A DNA stretch of 64,000 bases, from the NCBI RefSeq assembly GCF_023534745.1, contig NZ_JAMHJQ010000008.1, positions 359,796 to 423,795 on the forward strand, in the 5' to 3' direction. Source of the stretch: Streptomyces sp. 35G-GA-8 (GTDB lineage Bacteria > Actinomycetota > Actinomycetes > Streptomycetales > Streptomycetaceae). This document shows positions 8,404 to 16,878 of this stretch, one piece after another (position 1 is the stretch's first letter; each line of letters starts with the position of its first letter). The notes under the pieces are model-generated. The model did no database searches and had not been told where the DNA came from. It worked only from the letters and a program-made list of their open reading frames with translations. The translations under genes and the position numbers were made by a program.

Positions 8404-9443
8404 TGACAACTACGTACGCTGTACTTAGTGAAGGTCTGGAGAAGCGCTACGGCGCCGATGTGCACGCCCTTCGCGGCCTGGATCTGGCCGTCGCGGAGGG
8501 CACCGTCTGCGGGGTGCTCGGGCCGAACGGCGCGGGCAAGACCACCGCCGTACGGATCCTGACCACCCTCACCACCCCCGACGCGGGCACCGCCCTGGTC
8601 GCCGGGCACGACGTCCTCGCCGATCCGCGCGCGGTGCGCCGGTCGATCGGGGTCGCCGGCCAGTACGCCTCCGTCGACGGCGAGCTGACGGGCCGGGAGA
8701 ATCTGCGGCTCTTCGCCAAGCTGCTCCGTATCAGGGGTCCGGCGGGCCGGGCCCGCGCCGATGAGCTGCTGGAGCGCTTCGAGCTGACGGACGCGGCGGA
8801 CCGGGCGGCACGGACCTACTCCGGCGGCATGCGGCGGCGGCTCGATCTGGCCGCCAGCCTGCTGACCCGCCCCCAGGTGCTGTTCCTCGACGAGCCGACC
8901 ACCGGCCTCGACCCGCACAGCCGCAATCAGATCTGGCGGGCCGTGCGCGAACTCGCCGACCGGGGCACCACGATCCTGCTGACCACGCAGTATCTGGAGG
9001 AGGCCGACCGGCTGGCCGATGACATCGTGCTGATCGACCGGGGCCGGGCCGCCCACCGCGGCACCCCGGCCGAACTGAAGGCGCGCATCGGCTCGTACGC
9101 GGAGGTCGTCCTCGCCGAGCAGCCCGAGCAGGCCGCGGCGGAGACCGCGATCCTCGCGGCGGCGGCCGTACTCGACCGGCTGACCGGCGCCGAACCCGCG
9201 CTCGACCGGGAGCGCCGTACCGCGGGTGCCGTGGCGAAGGACCCGGCCCTGACCCTGCCCCGGCTGGTGCGGGAGCTGGACACGGCGGGGGTGCCGGTGG
9301 CCGACGCGAGCCTGCGTCCGCCGACGCTCGACGAGGTCTTCCTGCGACTGACCGACCGTACGGAGCCCCGCGCCCCGCACCGACATGACGAGTCACCCGC
9401 CCGGGAGCACGACGGGCGACACGACAAGGAGCACGCCGCGTGA
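8403..9443 (+). CDS. DrrA-like ABC exporter ATP-binding protein
   Basis: A 346-residue nucleotide-binding subunit of the daunorubicin-resistance (DrrA) type. Walker A GPNGAGKTT is near residues 40-48, the signature YSGGMRRRLDLA near 139, and Walker B LFLDEPTTGLDP near 160. The C-terminal extension (about 230-330) is typical of DrrA, which pairs with one membrane subunit to expel drugs or lipids using ATP. ATG 8403 is chosen over GTG 8394 because the promoter -10 would overlap the latter. It shares GTGA with the permease gene downstream. The second copy of the TetR operator lies inside its first nine codons. Confidence 0.93.
   Translation: MTTTYAVLSEGLEKRYGADVHALRGLDLAVAEGTVCGVLGPNGAGKTTAVRILTTLTTPDAGTALVAGHDVLADPRAVRRSIGVAGQYASVDGELTGRENLRLFAKLLRIRGPAGRARADELLERFELTDAADRAARTYSGGMRRRLDLAASLLTRPQVLFLDEPTTGLDPHSRNQIWRAVRELADRGTTILLTTQYLEEADRLADDIVLIDRGRAAHRGTPAELKARIGSYAEVVLAEQPEQAAAETAILAAAAVLDRLTGAEPALDRERRTAGAVAKDPALTLPRLVRELDTAGVPVADASLRPPTLDEVFLRLTDRTEPRAPHRHDESPAREHDGRHDKEHAA
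8409..8429. promoter_or_regulatory. TetR operator site 2 (inside the coding region)
   Basis: ACTACGTACGCTGTACTTAGT on the plus strand closely matches the minus strand of site 1, whose first 20 bases are ACTACGTACGTTGTACGTAA. It starts six bases after the ATG, so a bound repressor would block initiation or early elongation. Confidence 0.6.
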
Positions 9444-10216
9444 ACGCGATCGCGTACGACAGCGGTGCCGTCCTCGGACGTCACCTCCAGCGGATCAGGC
9501 ATGCGCCGGGCGTGGTGATCCTCACCCAGGCCATGCCGATCAACATGCTGCTGTTCTTCGGCTATGTCTTCGGCAGCGCGCTGGCGATGCCGGGTGAGCA
9601 GTACCGCGCGTATCTCGTGCCCGGTCTGCTCGCCGCGACGGCCGCGGGCGGCATCATGACGGGGATGTTCCAGGCGTCGCAGGACGTGCAGCGCGGTGTC
9701 ATGGACCGGTTTCTGACGCTGCCGATGAGCAGGGTCGCCGTACCGCTGGGGCAGACCGCGGCGGATCTGCTGACCACGGCCGTGGGGATGGTGCCGCTGC
9801 TGCTGGTGGGGATCGCGGTGGGGTGGCGGATCGAGGGCGGCGTACCCGGCGCGCTCGGTGCCCTCGGACTGCTGCTGCTCTTCCGGTTCGCGGCCAACTG
9901 GGTCGGTACGTATCTCGGCCTGCTCATCCGAAATGAGGAAGTGGCCGGTCAGCTCGGCGCGGTGACATTCATCCTGCCGCTGCTCTCCAACGCGTACATC
10001 CCGGCCGAGGGGCTGCCCGGCTGGCTGCGCGTGCTCGCGGAGTGGAACCCGATCAGCGCGCTCGCCGCGGCCGTGCGCGATCTCTGCGGCAATGCCGCGC
10101 CGGCCGCGGACGCCGCCTGGCCGGTGGCGCATCCGGTGGCCGGATCGCTGCTGTGCTCGCTGCTGCTGCTCGCCCTGTTCGTACCGCTCGCGGTCCGGCG
10201 GTACGCCGGGAAGTGA
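9440..10216 (+). CDS. DrrB-like ABC-2 transporter permease
   Basis: A 258-residue membrane subunit with about six hydrophobic segments and the ABC-2 signature area (GVMDRFLTLPMSRVAV at about 90-105; LPLLSNAYIPAEGLPGWLR at about 178-196). It forms the export channel with the upstream ATPase. GTG 9440 overlaps the ATPase stop by four bases, indicating coupling. The exported compound is unknown; no biosynthetic cluster adjoins, so general drug resistance is the safest reading. Confidence 0.9.
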   Translation: MNAIAYDSGAVLGRHLQRIRHAPGVVILTQAMPINMLLFFGYVFGSALAMPGEQYRAYLVPGLLAATAAGGIMTGMFQASQDVQRGVMDRFLTLPMSRVAVPLGQTAADLLTTAVGMVPLLLVGIAVGWRIEGGVPGALGALGLLLLFRFAANWVGTYLGLLIRNEEVAGQLGAVTFILPLLSNAYIPAEGLPGWLRVLAEWNPISALAAAVRDLCGNAAPAADAAWPVAHPVAGSLLCSLLLLALFVPLAVRRYAGK

Positions 10217-10255
10217 CTGACGGGTGAGGAGGGAGCGGGGGGAGGCGACGTGCGG

Positions 10256-10309
10256 GGCGGCGGGCCCGGACCGGTGTCGGGGAGTGGATCACCGGCCGGG
10301 CCGCCGCCC
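10256..10309 (+). terminator. Hairpin terminator after the exporter operon
   Basis: A GC-rich stem beginning GGCGGCGGG is matched by CCCGCCGCC-type bases at the other end, with two small bulges and a loop of about 13 bases, 40 bp past the permease stop. Streptomyces terminators often lack a U-tract, as here. The rest of 10217-10524 holds no gene. Confidence 0.55.
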
Positions 10310-10467
10310 GAGGAGAGGTCACGCACCGGGCGTACGCTCCGGCGCACCGCCACGGGCCGTTGGGGAAGACGGACGAGTGGAGTGCGGCGCCGCATCCGGG
10401 CGGCGTGATCACCCGAGCACATTCGGGAACGCTCGGGCGGGCTCGGGCAGTTGGGAACGCGGAAACG

Positions 10468-10492
10468 CCGTGAGGCGGTCACGCCCTCACGG
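10468..10492 (-). terminator. Short hairpin downstream of the 10525-10788 gene
   Basis: CCGTGAGG and CCTCACGG form an eight-base perfect stem, extended by CG pairs, 33 bp beyond the stop of the minus-strand small gene. It is a plausible terminator for that gene. Confidence 0.4.
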
Positions 10493-10524
10493 TGCGGCAC
10501 GCCGACGCCGTGGCGCCGTGAGGA

Positions 10525-10788
10525 TCAGCGGCGGCTGCCGAACAGCGTCCGCCGCAGCCGCCGCAGCGGCGCGAAGAGCGAGACGCGCGCGCCCTTGCTT
10601 CCATGTGTCTCCGAGCTGTCACGCGACGTCAGCTCCTGCATCAGCAGCGTCGCCTCGGCCGTCTCCCGCTGGGGCACGGCGGGACCGCCGAGCACCGAGA
10701 GATGGCGGTCGAGGCGCGAACTGGACGCGCTGCTCCCGCATGTGATCGCAGGGACTCGCGCCCTGCTGTGCACCGTTATCTGTTTCAT
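10525..10788 (-). CDS. Small hypothetical protein, basic C-terminus
   Basis: An 87-residue protein starting MKQITVHSRARVPAITCGSS and ending in an Arg-rich stretch (APLRRLRRTLFGSRR). ATG 10788 has GGGGAG five bases upstream, which supports the start over the longer frame to 10854. No membrane segment or known motif is seen; a single Cys sits at residue 17. The amphipathic basic tail could contact nucleic acid or membrane, but this is guesswork. It stands alone between two terminator-like hairpins. Confidence 0.55.
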   Translation of the reverse strand: MKQITVHSRARVPAITCGSSASSSRLDRHLSVLGGPAVPQRETAEATLLMQELTSRDSSETHGSKGARVSLFAPLRRLRRTLFGSRR

Positions 10789-10970
10789 TTCACTCCCCAC
10801 CCGTACGAGGGCACCCGGCCCGGGCAGGTTAACCCTATCGCCCCACCCGGACACCCGTGTATACCGCCTTTGCGATTGACCACACCCGTACGGGTAGTGA
10901 CCACCACCGCCCGATCCATCTTATTTCAGGGCGAGTTGGACACTTCGCCGCATCCCGGCCGGTGCGTGCG

Positions 10971-11016
10971 GCGGGGCCGGTTCCGGGTCTCACCAGACCC
11001 CGGTCACCGGCCCCGC
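10971..11016 (-). terminator. Terminator of the SGNH lipase gene
   Basis: GCGGGGCCGGT (10971 on) pairs with the terminal ACCGGCCCCGC, and CCGGGTCT pairs with AGACCCCGG inside, around a CACC loop. It starts 24 bp downstream of the lipase stop. Confidence 0.75.
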
Positions 11017-11039
11017 CATCGTCAGGCCCGTCAGCCCCG

Positions 11040-11849
11040 TCAGGCCGCCGAGCGGAAGGCCGGCAGATAGCCGCCCGACTGACCGGCGGCGGTGGGGTGG
11101 TACGACTCGCCGATGTTGAGCCAGTTCACGCTGTGCAGCCACGCCGAGCCGGAGCAGATCTCATGGCCGGTGAAGGCCCCGGCGACATCGGCGAAGGTGA
11201 AGCCGTAGTCGGCCGCCCGCTTGGCCGTCGCCGCGTTGAGATGGTCGGAGGCGGCGTTGATCGCGGACCGCTCCGCCTCACTCAGCCCCGCGATGCAGTT
11301 GCCGTTGAGCTGGTAGAAGCGCGGATAGCCGAGGACGACCACCCGGGCCGACGGCGCCTTCGATCTGATCGCCGTGTACACCGAGTTGAGGTTTCCCGGC
11401 AGCGTGCTGTCGACGAAGGCGCGCGCCTGCGCGACCCGGCTGAGGCAGGTCGACTCGGACTGGAGCACACAGGTGGTCATCACATCCGCGAAGCCGGCGT
11501 CGTTCCCGCCGATGCTGATGCTGATGAGATCGGTTCCCGAGTTGACCGGGCCCAGCTGACTGGCGGTCACATCACCCGTACGGGCACCGGAACAGGCGGT
11601 GAACGCGAAGGAGGCGGGTGCGTTCGCGGCCGCCCAGAGGGCGGGGTACGCCTTGGGGGTGCGTTTGCAGCTGCCGCTCGCGCTGTCGTAGCTGCCGGAG
11701 CCGACGCCCGAGGAGTACGAGTCGCCGAGCGCCACATAGTCGACGGCTGCCGCCGAGTCCGCGGCCTGGGCCGTGGCGGCTCCGGTGAGAGCCAGCACGG
11801 CACCCAGGAGGAGCGAGGACGAGAACGCTGTGATGCGGGACAGTTTCAT
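11040..11849 (-). CDS. Secreted SGNH/GDSL lipase-esterase
   Basis: A 269-residue enzyme with a Sec signal peptide (basic MKLSR, hydrophobic core, cleavage near ATAQA-AD at about residue 30). SGNH blocks are present: GDSYSSG with the nucleophile Ser44, GGND near residue 115, and SYHPTAAG near residue 250 with the catalytic His. Six Cys in the mature chain fit the three disulphides of Streptomyces secreted lipases of this type. It hydrolyses ester bonds of lipids outside the cell. AGGAGAGG lies just upstream of ATG 11849. From memory, it resembles the S. coelicolor/S. rimosus extracellular lipase family. Confidence 0.92.
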   Translation of the reverse strand: MKLSRITAFSSSLLLGAVLALTGAATAQAADSAAAVDYVALGDSYSSGVGSGSYDSASGSCKRTPKAYPALWAAANAPASFAFTACSGARTGDVTASQLGPVNSGTDLISISIGGNDAGFADVMTTCVLQSESTCLSRVAQARAFVDSTLPGNLNSVYTAIRSKAPSARVVVLGYPRFYQLNGNCIAGLSEAERSAINAASDHLNAATAKRAADYGFTFADVAGAFTGHEICSGSAWLHSVNWLNIGESYHPTAAGQSGGYLPAFRSAA

Positions 11850-12376
11850 AAGACCTCTCCTAGCAGGATTGCTGCCTCAACTTTGTTACCAGGCAGTTCA
11901 GTTCACTGGAAGTGTTCATGCCAAGAACATTCTCAGAGGCTTTCCTGCCGAAGCGGCAGAAGCACATAATTCACCCCTGCTTGAATTGAACCGATCAGGG
12001 AGGTTACGGATGTGACCGGCGATGTACGGCCAAAGAAGCGAAAACCGCTCCGAGGTTCCAGGTCTTGCCATAGGGCCCCAAGCATCAATACCGTCGTACA
12101 TCCGCCCGCATCGGCCCATCGCACGCATGGCTCAAGGGGAGGGCCCCCACGTCGCGTTGGCTCCCGGCGCGGGCCGCGGTAGGGGGGTGGCCGCACTCGG
12201 TGACCGCGTGCGGTGCCGAGTCGCATGCCGCGCGACACGTTCCAACGCTCACCCGTCCAGCGGGAGTTCTCCGTTCCATGCCGTCATGGCCGGGGTGAGA
12301 ACCCCCCTTTCGAACCGGAAACACAGCCGGACCGCCCGGGGGCGGGCGGTCCACCGGACGAGAGGGAGAAAGACAA
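11850..12376. other. Intergenic region between lipase and glycosyltransferase operon
   Basis: This 527-bp divergent spacer has a relatively AT-rich half next to the lipase (promoter side) and a GC-rich half next to the glycosyltransferase gene. No ORF with a convincing ribosome site was found. The one structure seen is a hairpin at 12329-12352, listed separately. Confidence 0.6.
12329..12352 (+). promoter_or_regulatory. Leader hairpin upstream of the glycosyltransferase operon
   Basis: GGACCGCCC and GGGCGGTCC are perfect inverted repeats around a six-base G-rich loop, 24 bp before GTG 12377 and just ahead of its GAGGGAG ribosome site. It could act in the leader mRNA as an attenuator or stability element. 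Confidence 0.35.
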
Positions 12377-13282
12377 GTGAGCGCTGTTCCGCGCCCGGAA
12401 TCCTCAGGCGAAGATCCATTGATCATTCCGTCCCGGATCATGGCGAGTCGGCCACGTCCGGTGAGCGAGCGGCCCTATCGGCCCGTCTCCTCTCATTTGG
12501 CGATCGCCCCGCCCGTGAGCGTCGTGATACCGGCGATGAACGAGGCGGAGAACCTTCCGTATGTCTTCAGATCCCTGCCCGACTGGATCCATGAAGTGGT
12601 GCTCGTGGACGGCAATTCCACCGATGACACCGTCCGGGTCGCCCGTGCGCTCCGGCCGGACGTGAAGGTCGTGGAACAGCGCGGCACGGGCAAGGGTGAC
12701 GCCCTGATCAGCGGCTTCGCCGCCTGCACCGGCGACATCATCGTGATGGTCGACGCGGACGGCTCGGCCGACGGGCAGGAGATCGTCTCCTATGTGTCGG
12801 CCCTCGTCTCCGGCGCCGACTTCGCGAAGGGCTCACGGTTCGCCAACGGCGGTGGTACGGACGACATGACACCGATCCGCAAGCTCGGCAACAGGGTGCT
12901 CTGCGCCGTGGTCAACGCCAAGTTCGGCGCCCGGTACACCGATCTCTGCTACGGCTACAACGCCTTCTGGCGCCGCTGCCTGGACGAGATCACGCTCGAC
13001 TGCACCGGGTTCGAGGTCGAGACCCTGATGAACATCCGGGTGGTGAAGGCCGGGCTGAGGGTGCAGGAGATTCCGAGCCACGAGTACGACCGGATCCATG
13101 GCGTCAGCAATCTGAGAGCCGTCCGCGACGGCTTCCGGGTGCTGCGGGTGATACTGCGCGAGAGAGGCATCCCCCGGTCGGTCCGAGCGGTCCGCCGCCG
13201 TCCGGCCGGGCTCCGGTTCACCATCCCGGCGGTCCCCGTCGTCCCCGTGGCACCCACGATGCCCGGGGGTGAGGTGTTGTGA
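12377..13282 (+). CDS. Family 2 glycosyltransferase (polyprenyl-phosphate sugar transferase-like)
   Basis: A 301-residue GT-A fold enzyme. The core starts near residue 48 (VSVVIPAMNEAENLPYV), with VLVDGNSTDDTV at about 75 and the DxD-type metal site VDADGSADG at about 122. KGSRFANGGGTDD and LCYGYNAFWRR follow, as in dolichol/undecaprenyl-phosphate mannose- or glucose-transferases. It lacks C-terminal membrane helices, so it is probably cytoplasmic or peripheral. GTG 12377 follows GAGGGAG. It shares GTGA with the next gene and begins a three-gene coupled operon, probably for a cell-surface glycan. Confidence 0.85.
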   Translation: MSAVPRPESSGEDPLIIPSRIMASRPRPVSERPYRPVSSHLAIAPPVSVVIPAMNEAENLPYVFRSLPDWIHEVVLVDGNSTDDTVRVARALRPDVKVVEQRGTGKGDALISGFAACTGDIIVMVDADGSADGQEIVSYVSALVSGADFAKGSRFANGGGTDDMTPIRKLGNRVLCAVVNAKFGARYTDLCYGYNAFWRRCLDEITLDCTGFEVETLMNIRVVKAGLRVQEIPSHEYDRIHGVSNLRAVRDGFRVLRVILRERGIPRSVRAVRRRPAGLRFTIPAVPVVPVAPTMPGGEVL

Positions 13283-14367
13283 CCCGTGCTCACCACCGCC
13301 ACCACCCCCGGCCTCCCCATCCCCCCCGCCCCCGCCATTGGCGGCCGTTCTCCGTGGTGATCTGCGTCTATACCGAGGACCGCTGGGACGACATCCTCGC
13401 GGCCGTCGACTCGGTACGGCACCAGTCGCTGCCGGCCCTGGAGACACTCCTCGTGGTCGACCACAACGCGGCTCTGCTCGCACGGCTCGGCCGGGAGTAC
13501 CGGGAACACGCGGCGCGCGGGGAGGTGCGGGTGCTCGCCAACGCGGGCCCGCGTGGCCTCTCCGCGGGCCGCAACACCGGCATCGCCGCCGCCTGCGGCG
13601 AGCTGGTCGCGTTCCTCGACGACGACGCCGTCGCCGAGCGGGAGTGGCTGCGCTTCTTCGACGAGGCGTACGACGATCCGCGCGTGCTGGCGGTCGGCGG
13701 GCGGACGATACCGGTCTGGGCCTCGGGGAGCAGGCCGGGGTGGTTCCCCGAGGAGTTCGACTGGGTTGTCGGCTGTACGTACCGGGGACTGCCGCACGGC
13801 AGGGCGCGGGTGCGCAATGTGCTCGGCGGCAACGCCTCCTTCCGGCGCACCGCGTTCGATGCGGCCGGGGGGTTCGCGACGGGGATCGGACGCGACGGCG
13901 ACAAGCGTCCGCTGGGCTGTGAGGAGACGGAGCTGTGCATCCGGCTCGCCTCGGCCGTGCCGGGCGCGGTGATCCTGATCGACGACAGGTCGGTCATTCA
14001 TCACAAGGTGCCGGGGGTCCGCACGCGGCTCGGCTACTTCCGTACACGTACCTACGCCGAGGGGCTGTCGAAGGCGCTGGTCGCCAGAAGCGTGGGGGCG
14101 GAGAAGGGGCTCGCGTCCGAGCGCCGCTACACCACCCGCGTGCTTCCGGCGGGCGTGGTGCGCGGCGTGCGCGACGCGTTGCGAGGGCGGCCGGGCGGTC
14201 TCGGCCGGGCCTGCGCGATCGTCGCGGGGGTGACGATGACGACCGCCGGCTATCTGGTGGGCCTCTTCCGTAGCCGGGGCGGGGGCGTCGCCTTCTCCTC
14301 CGGTCCGGTGGAGAGTGCCGCCGTACCGCGCACCGCCCGCACCGGCCCCCGGGGGGCGGTCGCGTGA
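13279..14367 (+). CDS. Family 2 glycosyltransferase
   Basis: A 362-residue protein. After a His/Pro-rich N-terminus (residues 4-20), a GT2 domain runs from about 25 (FSVVICVYTEDRWDDI) through VVDHNA, SAGRNTGIAAACGE and the DDD metal motif FLDDDAVAEREW near 115. The acceptor-domain GCEETELCIRL (about 215) contains the ED acid pair of this clan. A hydrophobic segment near residues 310-330 may anchor it to the membrane. Both ends overlap neighbours by GTGA, so it is made in step with the first transferase and the deacetylase. Substrates unknown. Confidence 0.85.
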   Translation: MTRAHHRHHPRPPHPPRPRHWRPFSVVICVYTEDRWDDILAAVDSVRHQSLPALETLLVVDHNAALLARLGREYREHAARGEVRVLANAGPRGLSAGRNTGIAAACGELVAFLDDDAVAEREWLRFFDEAYDDPRVLAVGGRTIPVWASGSRPGWFPEEFDWVVGCTYRGLPHGRARVRNVLGGNASFRRTAFDAAGGFATGIGRDGDKRPLGCEETELCIRLASAVPGAVILIDDRSVIHHKVPGVRTRLGYFRTRTYAEGLSKALVARSVGAEKGLASERRYTTRVLPAGVVRGVRDALRGRPGGLGRACAIVAGVTMTTAGYLVGLFRSRGGGVAFSSGPVESAAVPRTARTGPRGAVA

Positions 14368-15197
14368 GCGGGGGCGAGACGGGCACCGCCGTACCGATCC
14401 TCATGTACCACGCCGTCGGGCACCGGCCCCCGGCCGCCACGTACGCGCTGTCCGTCTCGCCCGAGGCGTTCGGTGAGCAGATGGAGCTGCTGCACGAGCG
14501 CGGGTTCACGCCCATGACCACGGCAGGGCTCGCCGCTGCCTGGCGCACGGGCACCCCGCTGCCGCGGCGGCCCGTGCTCATCACATTCGACGACGGCTAC
14601 GAGGGCGTGCACCGGCACGCACTCCCCGCTCTCGCCCCGTACGCCTTCCCCGCCACGCTGTTCGTCTCGACGGGGTGGCTGCGCGGGCCGTACGACGAGG
14701 GCGGCGCGCCGGACACCATGCTCGACTGGGACCAGGTGCGCGAACTGGCCGCCGCCGGTACGGAGATCGGCGGCCACAGCCACACCCATCCGCAACTGGA
14801 CCAGCTCGATAACCGGCGGCTCGGCTTCGAGACCCGGCGCTGCCGGGAGATCATCGCGACGGAGCTGGGCACCCCGCCCGTCTCCTTCGCCTATCCGTAC
14901 GGCTACTCCAGCCGGCGCGTACGGCGTACGGTCCGCGCGGCGGGGTTCACGCAGTCGCTCGCCGTGCGAAACGCGCTCGCCCGCCGGAGCCAGGGCCCTT
15001 ACGCCCTCGCGCGGGTGACGGTGCGCCGCACCACGGGCATCGAGGAATTCGGACGCCTGGTGGAGGGCAGGTCGGTCGGCCGCGCGTTCGCCGGGGACCG
15101 GGTGCTGACCAAGGGGTACGCGATGGTGCGCCGCGCCCGGCGGGCGGGGCCGATCGCCCGGGAGGTGAGCCGCCGGATCGCGGCCGGCCCCGGATGA
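14364..15197 (+). CDS. Polysaccharide deacetylase (NodB domain)
   Basis: A 277-residue protein with carbohydrate esterase 4 motifs: TFDDGY at about residue 73 (catalytic Asp and metal Asp), HSHTHPQLD at about 135 (metal His pair) and FAYPYGYSSRRVRR at about 173. No signal peptide is evident; it starts MSGGETGTAVPILMYHAVG, so it may act inside the cell or on lipid-linked intermediates. It would remove N- or O-acetyl groups from the glycan made with the two upstream transferases. GTG 14364 overlaps the previous stop by four bases. CE4 assignment is secure; the substrate is inferred. Confidence 0.88.
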   Translation: MSGGETGTAVPILMYHAVGHRPPAATYALSVSPEAFGEQMELLHERGFTPMTTAGLAAAWRTGTPLPRRPVLITFDDGYEGVHRHALPALAPYAFPATLFVSTGWLRGPYDEGGAPDTMLDWDQVRELAAAGTEIGGHSHTHPQLDQLDNRRLGFETRRCREIIATELGTPPVSFAYPYGYSSRRVRRTVRAAGFTQSLAVRNALARRSQGPYALARVTVRRTTGIEEFGRLVEGRSVGRAFAGDRVLTKGYAMVRRARRAGPIAREVSRRIAAGPG

Positions 15198-15332
15198 CGG
15201 ATACGGGTGACGGATACGGGTACGGGCGGCGCCGGGGCCCGTGGGCAGGTGCCCCGGAACCTTGGGCCACAAGCATCCGCCACAGGGCAAAACACCGTGC
15301 ATCGGCCGCCCCTGTGCCGGATCATGGGCGAC

Positions 15333-16442
15333 ATGTCTGCCAAGCCTCAGGACGCCCTGCCGATCCGGCTCAACGTCGACGACAGCGATTCGCCCTCGGA
15401 TGTGGTCGACGCGCTGTTCCTCGGCCGCTTCGCCACGGGCGAGCAGCCGTACTCCCACAGCTCCACGATCGACCGGGTGAGAACGGGTGTGACCCTGCTG
15501 CCGCCGGACGCGACCGTGCTGCGCGCCGCCCGCGACGACGACCGCAGCGCGACCCTCGCCGAGGGCGCCGGCTGGACGCTGCTGGTGTCCCGCTGGAACC
15601 GCGGCGCCGATGTCACGGTGACGGCGGTCAGCTCCGAACTGGCCGAGAAGATCCACCACCAGGTGACCGACGGCGCGCAGGACGAGCCGGAACCGCAGCC
15701 CGAGAACGTGACCATGGGCTTCTGGTACGTCTCGCCGCGCCGCGGCCCGCACCGCACCACCCGGCAGATCGCGGCGGGTACGTGGGACGAGGTGAGGCCC
15801 AATTACACCGCGCCGGTGGCCGACGCGATGGACCGGCTGATGAAGGTGACCCCGGACGACATCGCGGGCCGGCTGCTTCTGCTGCACGGCCCGCCGGGCA
15901 CGGGCAAGACCTCCGCGCTGCGGACGCTGGCCCGGTCATGGCGCGACTGGTGCCAGGTGGACTGTGTGCTCGACCCGGAGCGGCTCTTCAACGACGTCGG
16001 TTATCTGATGGACATCGCGATCGGCGAGGACGACGGCTCGGCCAAGGGCCGCTGGCGGCTGCTGCTCCTTGAGGACTGCGACGAACTGATCCGCGGTGAG
16101 GCCAAGCACACGGCGGGCCAGGCGCTTTCGCGGCTGCTGAACCTCACCGACGGACTGCTCGGCCAGGGCAGGAACGTCCTGGTGGGCGTGACGACCAACG
16201 AGGATCTGGAGCGACTGCATCCGGCCGTGGTCCGGCCGGGCCGCTGTCTGGCCAGGATCGAGGTCGGCTCGCTGACCCGTCCGGAGGCGCTGTCCTGGCT
16301 GAGCGGGGAGGACGGCGACTGGGAGACGGCGGTCGGCCGCGAGGGGGCGACGCTGGCGGAGCTGTACGCGCTGCGCCGGGGCACCGGCCCGGCGTCGGTC
16401 CCCGCCCAGCACACGGGCGAGGACGCGGGCCTCTACCTCTGA
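15333..16442 (+). CDS. AAA-family ATPase with DUF5925 N-terminal domain
   Basis: A protein of about 369 residues. The N-terminal half (about 1-150) is the DUF5925-type domain (LNVDDSDSPSDVVDALFLGRF). The C-terminal half is an AAA domain with Walker A GPPGTGKT near residue 187, Walker B LLLLEDCDEL near 242, sensor-1 VGVTTNEDL, and the Arg pair VVRPGRCLARIE. The role is unknown; such proteins are presumed ATP-driven remodelling factors. The start is ATG 15333, with ATG 15324 an equal candidate; neither has a strong ribosome site. It is on the same strand as the glycan operon but 135 bp away and probably separate. Confidence 0.8.
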   Translation: MSAKPQDALPIRLNVDDSDSPSDVVDALFLGRFATGEQPYSHSSTIDRVRTGVTLLPPDATVLRAARDDDRSATLAEGAGWTLLVSRWNRGADVTVTAVSSELAEKIHHQVTDGAQDEPEPQPENVTMGFWYVSPRRGPHRTTRQIAAGTWDEVRPNYTAPVADAMDRLMKVTPDDIAGRLLLLHGPPGTGKTSALRTLARSWRDWCQVDCVLDPERLFNDVGYLMDIAIGEDDGSAKGRWRLLLLEDCDELIRGEAKHTAGQALSRLLNLTDGLLGQGRNVLVGVTTNEDLERLHPAVVRPGRCLARIEVGSLTRPEALSWLSGEDGDWETAVGREGATLAELYALRRGTGPASVPAQHTGEDAGLYL

Positions 16443-16474
16443 TACGTCCGACACCTCTGATACGTGCGACACCT
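16439..16474. repeat. 18-bp tandem duplication spanning the AAA gene stop codon
   Basis: The unit CTGATACGTCCGACACCT (16439-16456) is followed by a copy with one change (16457-16474) and then by CTGACG. The first unit contains the TGA stop of the AAA gene, so the copy repeats a stop codon in the same phase. Confidence 0.7.
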
Positions 16475-16503
16475 CTGACGCCCCGATGCCGCGCCGCCCC
16501 CGG

Positions 16504-16878
16504 TCACTTGGCGTAGACGGCCCGTACGGCTTCCTCCACCGCGGCGAGCGCGGCGGCCCGGCCGAGCCCCAGGCGCTGGGCGCGCTCCGCGTAGGCCCGT
16601 GCCGCCGCCGCGGTCTCGCGCTCGGCGGCCTCCCCCGCGGCGGCGACGAACGTACCGTTTCTGCCACGGGTCTCGATCACCCCGTCGGTCTCCAGCGCGC
16701 GATATGCCTTGGCGACGGTGTTGGCGGCCAGTCCCAGTTCCTCGGCGAGGCCCCGTACGGTCGGGAGTCTGTATCCGACCGGCAGCGCCCCGGACCGCGC
16801 CTTGGCGGAGATCTGGGCACGCAGTTGTTCATACGGTGCGGTCGTGGCGGCCGGGTCGATCACGATCTTCAAGGTCAC
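16504..16878 (-). CDS. Short GntR-family (YtrA-type) regulator
   Basis: A 124-residue protein: winged helix at residues 8-75 (PYEQLRAQISAKARSG, LPTVRGLAEELGLAANTVAKAYRALE, GVIETRGRNGTFV) plus a short helical C-terminus. That matches YtrA-type GntR proteins, which usually control ABC exporters or cell-envelope genes. GTG 16878 has GGGAG eight bases upstream, which rules out the longer frame to 17028. Its first 50 bases overlap the 3' end of the methyltransferase-NUDIX gene on the same strand, an unusually long overlap implying joint transcription. Confidence 0.82.
   Translation of the reverse strand: MTLKIVIDPAATTAPYEQLRAQISAKARSGALPVGYRLPTVRGLAEELGLAANTVAKAYRALETDGVIETRGRNGTFVAAAGEAAERETAAAARAYAERAQRLGLGRAAALAAVEEAVRAVYAK

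Noticed and set aside
12377-16442. Reading 12377-16442 as a single five-gene biosynthetic cluster
   Set aside because: Only the first three genes overlap. The AAA gene starts 135 bp later with no sign of coupling, and no core natural-product enzyme is present.
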